64,000 nt of DNA, taken from the NCBI RefSeq assembly GCF_001446935.1, contig NZ_LKKK01000013.1, positions 1 through 64,000 on the forward strand, written 5' to 3'. The DNA comes from Pseudomonas sp. TTU2014-080ASC. Its GTDB lineage: Bacteria; Pseudomonadota; Gammaproteobacteria; Pseudomonadales; Pseudomonadaceae. Shown here one piece after another: positions 59,710-64,000 of this stretch; the first letter of the stretch is position 1; every line of letters begins with the position of its first letter. Made by a program: the position numbers and the translations under genes. The notes beneath the pieces are model-generated. The model saw nothing but the letters and a program-made list of their open reading frames with translations, did not search any database and was not told where the DNA came from.

Positions 59710-62700
59710 GTGATCTCGCGCTTCTTTATCGATCGTCCGGTCTTTGCTGCGGTTATCTCCATCGTCATCGTGCTGGCCGGCCTGATGGCCATGCGTTCAT
59801 TGCCGGTGGCGCAATACCCACAGATCCTCCCGCCTGAAGTATCAGTGACGGCGAGCTACTCCGGGGCTAGCGCACAGGTGATCGCGGAAACCGTGGCCGC
59901 GCCGCTGGAACAGTCGATTAACGGCGTGGAGGGCATGATTTATCAGCAGTCCAATTCTGGCGGCGATGTGATGAGCCTGTCGGTCTACTTTGAAGTGGGC
60001 ACCGACCCGGATCAGGCCACCATTGACGTCAATAACCGAGTCCAGGCCGCGCTGGCGAAACTGCCGGAAGAGGTGCGCAGGCTTGGGGTGAAGGTGCAGA
60101 AGAAGTCGTCCGACATCCTCCAGGTGGTCACGCTGTTTTCCCCGGATGGTTCGTTGGACCCGGTGTATATCAGCAACTACGCGCTGATCAACGTGATCGA
60201 CGAACTCAAGCGTTTACCCGGCGTGGGCGATGTTACTCAGTTCGGCTCTAAAGACTATTCCATGCGTATCTGGCTGCGGCCGGACAAACTGGCGCAGTAC
60301 AACCTGACGCCAACCGATGTGGTTAACGCGATCCGCGAACAGAACTCTCAGTTTGCCGCCGGGACCTTTGGTCAGCAGCCGCTGAAAGAAGATCAGGCCT
60401 TCACCTACACGGTGACGACTCAAGGGCGCTTTACCAAGCCGGAAGAGTTTGAGCACGTCATCCTGCGTACCGACATCACCGGTGCCAGCTTGTTGCTTAA
60501 GGATGTGGCGCGCATTGAATTGGGGGCACAGGACTATTCCCTGAAAACTTCCCTCAATGGCCAGCAGAACGCGGCGTTTGGTGTGTTCCTGCAGCCGGGG
60601 GCCAATGCGCTGGATACCGCCGACGGGGTGAATAACGCGCTGAAGCTTTTGTCGCAGAACTTCCCGGAGGGCATGAGTTATGCGGTGCCCTATGACACCA
60701 CCAAGTTTGTGAAGGTATCGATTGAAGAGGTGGTGCACACCTTCTTCGAGGCGATCGTACTGGTGGTGCTGGTGGTGTTTATCTTCCTGCAGAACTGGCG
60801 TGCCACGCTGATTCCGGTGCTGGCGATTCCTGTTTCGCTGGTCGGTACCTTTGCGGGTATGTACGTGCTGGATTTCTCCATCAATTTGCTGACTCTGTTT
60901 GGCCTGGTGCTGGCCATCGGTATTGTGGTGGATGACGCGATTGTGGTGATCGAGAACGTCGAGCGGGTGATGGCCACTGACAAAATCGGCCCGCGTGAGG
61001 CGACCATCAAGGCGATGGAGGAGGTGACTGGCCCGATTATCGCCATTGTTCTGGTGCTGTGTGCGGTGTTCGTGCCGGTAGGTTTCCTCGGAGGCTTGGC
61101 CGGGGAAATGTATAAACAGTTTGCGATCACCATTGCCGTCTCCGTGGTGATCTCCGGGATTGTCGCGCTTACTCTGAGCCCGGCGCTGTGCGCCTTGCTG
61201 CTCAAGCCCGGTCATCACGAACCGGCTGCACCATTCAGGGCATTCAACCGGGTATTCGACAAACTCACCTCCGGCTATGCCTCAGGCGTGCAGTTTTTCC
61301 TTAAGCGGATTTTGATCGGGCTAGTGCTGTTTGGCGGCATGATTGCTCTGATGGTCGTGCTGTTCAATCGAGTTCCCAGTGCGTTGGTGCCAAGTGAAGA
61401 TCAGGGCTACGTACTCAATGCTTACTACCTGCCACCGGCAGCATCCCTCAGCAGGACAGCAGAGCTGACCGATACGGTCACCAAACAGTTGATGGATCAT
61501 CCTGCAGTGGAAAACGTGGTGACGTTCGCCGGTTTTGACCTGCTCACCTTTGGGACCCGCAGCAATGCCGGTGTGTCGTTTGTGCCGCTGAAAGACTGGC
61601 GCGAGCGCACAACGCCCGAGTTGGATGCGCGCAACTTGACCCAGACCTTTATGGCCATGGGCGCGGCGCAGAAAGACGGCGTGGTGATGAGTTTTAACCC
61701 GCCACCGATCACCGGGATGAGCACCACCGGTGGTTTTGAAGGCTTTATTCAGGACCGCAGCGGCGGTTCGGTCGAGCAACTGGCCAGCAAGGTCAAGGCG
61801 TTTGTTGCTGCCGCAACCAAGCGCCCTGAGCTGGCTGGGGTGCAGAGCACCTTCAGTGCGGATGTTCCGCAGTACTACATCCACCTTGACCGGACCAAGG
61901 CGCGGGCCTTAGGCGTGACGGTGAATGAAGTATTTACCGCCATGCAGTCCACGTTTGGCAGTTACTACGTCAATGACTTCACTCTGTACGGACGGACGTT
62001 CCAGGTCAGCTTGCAAGCGGAGTCGGATTTCCGCCGCAAACCGGAGGATCTGTCACAGGTCTACGTGCGTGCGGCCAGTGGTGATCTGGTATCGCTGGCC
62101 ACGTTGGTGCGGGTCGAACGGATTCTGGGGCCGGACACTTTTGCCCGCTTCAACGTCTACCCGGCGGCGAAAATTCTCGGTGGCCCGGCTCCGGGCTACA
62201 GCTCTGGGCAGGCTTTGCAGGCGATTCAGCAGGTGGCGGATGAAGTCTTAGGCAGTGATTACAGCATTGGCTGGACTGGGTCGGCCTATCAGGAGCTGGC
62301 CACACAAGGTTCCGGCAGCAGTGCGTTTGTGTTCGGTCTGATCATGGTCTTCCTGATTCTGGCTGCCCAGTATGAGCGTTGGACGTTGCCGTTAGCGGTG
62401 GTGACGGCGGTTCCGTTTGCGGTGTTTGGCGCGATTCTGGCGGTGTGGCTGCGCGGCATCGAAAACGATCTGTATTTCCAGGTCGGCTTGGTCACGCTGA
62501 TTGGCCTGGCGGCTAAGAACGCGATCCTGATTGTTGAGTTCGCCGTGCTCAACCGGCAGCAGGGCATGGGCATATTTGAGTCGGCTCTGGAGGCAGCTCG
62601 TCTGCGTTTTAGGCCGATCATCATGACCTCGCTGGCCTTTATTCTCGGCGTGATGCCGCTGGCCATCAGTAGTGGCGCGGGCTCGGCCAGTCGCCACTCC

Positions 62701-62841
62701 ATTGGTACTGGCGTGATAGGTGGAATGCTGGCCGCAACAGTGCTGGCAATCTTCCTGATTCCAATGTTCTACTTGCTGGTCGAATCGATGGCGGACAAGT
62801 TGAGCAGAGGCTCCAGCAAGGCTGTCGACGAGCAGCATTAA
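59710..62841 (+). CDS. RND efflux pump, HAE1 family inner-membrane transporter
   Basis: 1043-residue proton-driven drug exporter like AcrB/MexB/TtgB. Start is GTG 59710 (GGAG upstream). Twelve membrane helices with two large periplasmic loops; [14 protein letters not shown] at the start, proton-relay Asp pair in helix 4 ([18 protein letters not shown]), Lys in helix 10 ([14 protein letters not shown]), and GFAIS-like ending. Companion adaptor precedes it; no outer-membrane factor gene follows, so it must use a channel encoded elsewhere. Confidence 0.96.
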   Translation: MISRFFIDRPVFAAVISIVIVLAGLMAMRSLPVAQYPQILPPEVSVTASYSGASAQVIAETVAAPLEQSINGVEGMIYQQSNSGGDVMSLSVYFEVGTDPDQATIDVNNRVQAALAKLPEEVRRLGVKVQKKSSDILQVVTLFSPDGSLDPVYISNYALINVIDELKRLPGVGDVTQFGSKDYSMRIWLRPDKLAQYNLTPTDVVNAIREQNSQFAAGTFGQQPLKEDQAFTYTVTTQGRFTKPEEFEHVILRTDITGASLLLKDVARIELGAQDYSLKTSLNGQQNAAFGVFLQPGANALDTADGVNNALKLLSQNFPEGMSYAVPYDTTKFVKVSIEEVVHTFFEAIVLVVLVVFIFLQNWRATLIPVLAIPVSLVGTFAGMYVLDFSINLLTLFGLVLAIGIVVDDAIVVIENVERVMATDKIGPREATIKAMEEVTGPIIAIVLVLCAVFVPVGFLGGLAGEMYKQFAITIAVSVVISGIVALTLSPALCALLLKPGHHEPAAPFRAFNRVFDKLTSGYASGVQFFLKRILIGLVLFGGMIALMVVLFNRVPSALVPSEDQGYVLNAYYLPPAASLSRTAELTDTVTKQLMDHPAVENVVTFAGFDLLTFGTRSNAGVSFVPLKDWRERTTPELDARNLTQTFMAMGAAQKDGVVMSFNPPPITGMSTTGGFEGFIQDRSGGSVEQLASKVKAFVAAATKRPELAGVQSTFSADVPQYYIHLDRTKARALGVTVNEVFTAMQSTFGSYYVNDFTLYGRTFQVSLQAESDFRRKPEDLSQVYVRAASGDLVSLATLVRVERILGPDTFARFNVYPAAKILGGPAPGYSSGQALQAIQQVADEVLGSDYSIGWTGSAYQELATQGSGSSAFVFGLIMVFLILAAQYERWTLPLAVVTAVPFAVFGAILAVWLRGIENDLYFQVGLVTLIGLAAKNAILIVEFAVLNRQQGMGIFESALEAARLRFRPIIMTSLAFILGVMPLAISSGAGSASRHSIGTGVIGGMLAATVLAIFLIPMFYLLVESMADKLSRGSSKAVDEQH

Positions 62842-62948
62842 TAAAAACGGAGCAGGGCGCAGTAAACCTGCTCATATTCGTCACTGTGTGATCATTGGCG
62901 CAGTAGTCCCGCCGAGTTGTATTGGGGCGCCTAAGCGATTGGATTGTC

Positions 62949-64000
62949 ATGACATTACGCCTTCTCCTGATTCTGGGCGCGCTCAGCGCCTTTGGCCCTT
63001 TGGCTGTCGATTTCTACCTCCCGAGTTTCCCTGCACTGGCTGAACAATTCTCGACGGATGTTGAGCATGTGCAGTTATCTCTGGCGTCCTACTTTGTCGG
63101 TCTGGCCATCGGCCAACTGATGTATGGGCCGATGGCTGACCGCTTCGGCAGGCGCAAGCCGCTGCTGATCGGCGTGTCACTGTTCTGTCTGGCGTCTGTG
63201 GCCTGTGCGTTTGCGCCAAGCCTGGAATGGCTGATTGTGGCGCGCTTTATTCAGGCGCTGGGTGGCTGCGCCGGGATGGTGGTTTCACGGGCGGTGGTGC
63301 GAGACCTGTGCGATCCGATCAACTCGGCCAAGGTGTTCTCGCAGATGATGCTGGTGATGGGCCTGGCGCCGATCCTTGCGCCGCTGTTTGGCGGGCTGTT
63401 GCTGACAGCGTTCGGTTGGTCTTCGATTTTCTACTGCCTGGCCATATTCAGCGGTCTGTGCCTGCTGGCGATTGCCCTGTGGCTGCCGGAAACCCTGGAT
63501 AAGAACGCGCCGCCTGCACCGCTCAGTGGTGCGCTGCGTGAATACAAGCGCCTGCTGGGTGACTTGCCGTTTCTCGGTTATTCCCTGACTGGCGGTTTTG
63601 CCATGGCGGGGATGTTTGCCTATGTGGCCGGGTCGCCGTTCATCTTTATTGAGCTGTATGGCGTTGACCCTAAGCTCTACGGTTTCCTGTTTGGCGGTAA
63701 TGCGCTGGGTTTTGTTTTAGTGGCCCAGCTCAATGCCTGGCTGGTAGCCCGACAGGGGCCGGCGCATTGGCTGAATATCACCGTCTGGTTCTATCTGGCT
63801 TGTGGCCTTGCACTGCTATTGGTTGCTCTGGCCAAACCGGCTCAACTGTGGCCGCTGCTGGTTCCGTTATTCGGTTGTATTGCCTGCCTGGGAATTCTGT
63901 TGCCTAACGCTTCGGCCTGCGCCATGGCAGGGCAGGGTAGTCACGCTGGCAGTGCTTCGGCGATGCTTGGCAGTGTGCAGTTTGTCATCGCCGCGAGCAC
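62949..64000 (+). CDS. Bcr/CflA-type MFS multidrug transporter (partial, right edge)
   Basis: The frame opens at ATG 62949 and remains open to the window end (about 350 codons). N-terminus LLLILGALSAFGPLAVDFYLPSFPAL and the MFS motif A GPMADRFGRRKPLL, plus RFIQALGGCAGMVVSRAVVRDL (motif B/C region), are those of Bcr/CflA 12-helix drug:proton antiporters. About 11 helices are visible. It lies 107 bp after the RND gene and may be a separate unit. Substrate unknown. Confidence 0.93.
   Translation, partial: MTLRLLLILGALSAFGPLAVDFYLPSFPALAEQFSTDVEHVQLSLASYFVGLAIGQLMYGPMADRFGRRKPLLIGVSLFCLASVACAFAPSLEWLIVARFIQALGGCAGMVVSRAVVRDLCDPINSAKVFSQMMLVMGLAPILAPLFGGLLLTAFGWSSIFYCLAIFSGLCLLAIALWLPETLDKNAPPAPLSGALREYKRLLGDLPFLGYSLTGGFAMAGMFAYVAGSPFIFIELYGVDPKLYGFLFGGNALGFVLVAQLNAWLVARQGPAHWLNITVWFYLACGLALLLVALAKPAQLWPLLVPLFGCIACLGILLPNASACAMAGQGSHAGSASAMLGSVQFVIAAS

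Noticed and set aside
60214..61218. 334-codon frame antisense to the RND pump gene
   Set aside because: Very His/Gln/Arg-rich translation typical of antisense to membrane-protein codons.
1..64000. CRISPR array, tRNA/rRNA genes, prophage or insertion sequence transposase
   Set aside because: No regularly spaced direct repeats, no cloverleaf or rRNA sequence recognised, and no transposase or integrase reading frame among the supported genes.

Overview
The window is chromosomal DNA of a Pseudomonas-type gammaproteobacterium. This rests on the housekeeping block algW / Nif3-like / cysD / cysNC ... yhcB / alpha-beta hydrolase / trpS / zapE, an order typical of pseudomonads, and on copA-cueR/copZ, TtgR/AcrR-like RND efflux genes and GC-rich codon use. 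No rRNA, tRNA, CRISPR array or intact transposase gene was seen.

1-20.3 kb is a catabolic island for an alicyclic, steroid-like substrate. The left, leftward operon encodes the lower pathway: flavin reductase, 2-hydroxypenta-2,4-dienoate hydratase, acylating acetaldehyde dehydrogenase and 4-hydroxy-2-oxovalerate aldolase (cut by the window edge). The divergent rightward operon encodes an HsaA-like flavin monooxygenase, two flavoprotein dehydrogenases of the 3-ketosteroid dehydrogenase superfamily, a KshB-like reductase and an acyl-CoA ligase. These are followed by a DUF1302 outer-membrane protein, two Old Yellow Enzyme-type reductases, an enoyl-CoA hydratase, three SDRs, an HsaD-like C-C hydrolase and a SnoaL-like protein. 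The inferred logic is ring desaturation to a phenol, hydroxylation to a catechol, extradiol cleavage, hydrolysis to a hydroxydienoate, then pyruvate plus acetyl-CoA. The extradiol dioxygenase, the Rieske oxygenase partner of the reductase and a dedicated regulator are not in the window. A 17-bp motif (AGTCC-N5-GACGATG and close variants) occurs six times, only in the intergenic promoter regions of this island, and is a good candidate for the regulon operator.

20.3-34 kb is core genome: periplasmic protease AlgW, Nif3-like protein, sulfate activation (cysD, cysNC), DUF2254 membrane protein, EamA exporter, YhcB, a hydrolase, TrpS, ZapE and a RhlE-type RNA helicase. 34-36 kb holds a compact PAAR / PGRP-type amidase / small membrane protein cassette that looks like an orphan type VI secretion effector-immunity module, next to a methyltransferase gene that appears 3'-truncated at a repeat-like hairpin.

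36-54.6 kb is mixed: a PAS protein with a REC-CheC protein, a YhiN-like flavoprotein, a class V aminotransferase, a divergent HPP/TetR pair with a perfect operator, an ABC-F ATPase with a structured leader, a chemoreceptor with a histidine-rich membrane domain, a LuxR-type response regulator with Glu at the phosphoacceptor position, and a BvgS-like hybrid kinase. These are followed by a Gfo/Idh/MocA oxidoreductase, an HDAC-like deacetylase, TesB and a HAD phosphatase. 54.6-57.8 kb is copper homeostasis (copA-cueR and divergent copZ) with two MerR-type 19-bp-spacer promoters. 57.8-64 kb is a TetR-controlled RND efflux pair without its own outer-membrane channel, and a Bcr/CflA-type MFS transporter cut by the right edge. 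Dispersed palindromic repeats occur in several intergenic gaps between 25 and 41 kb.
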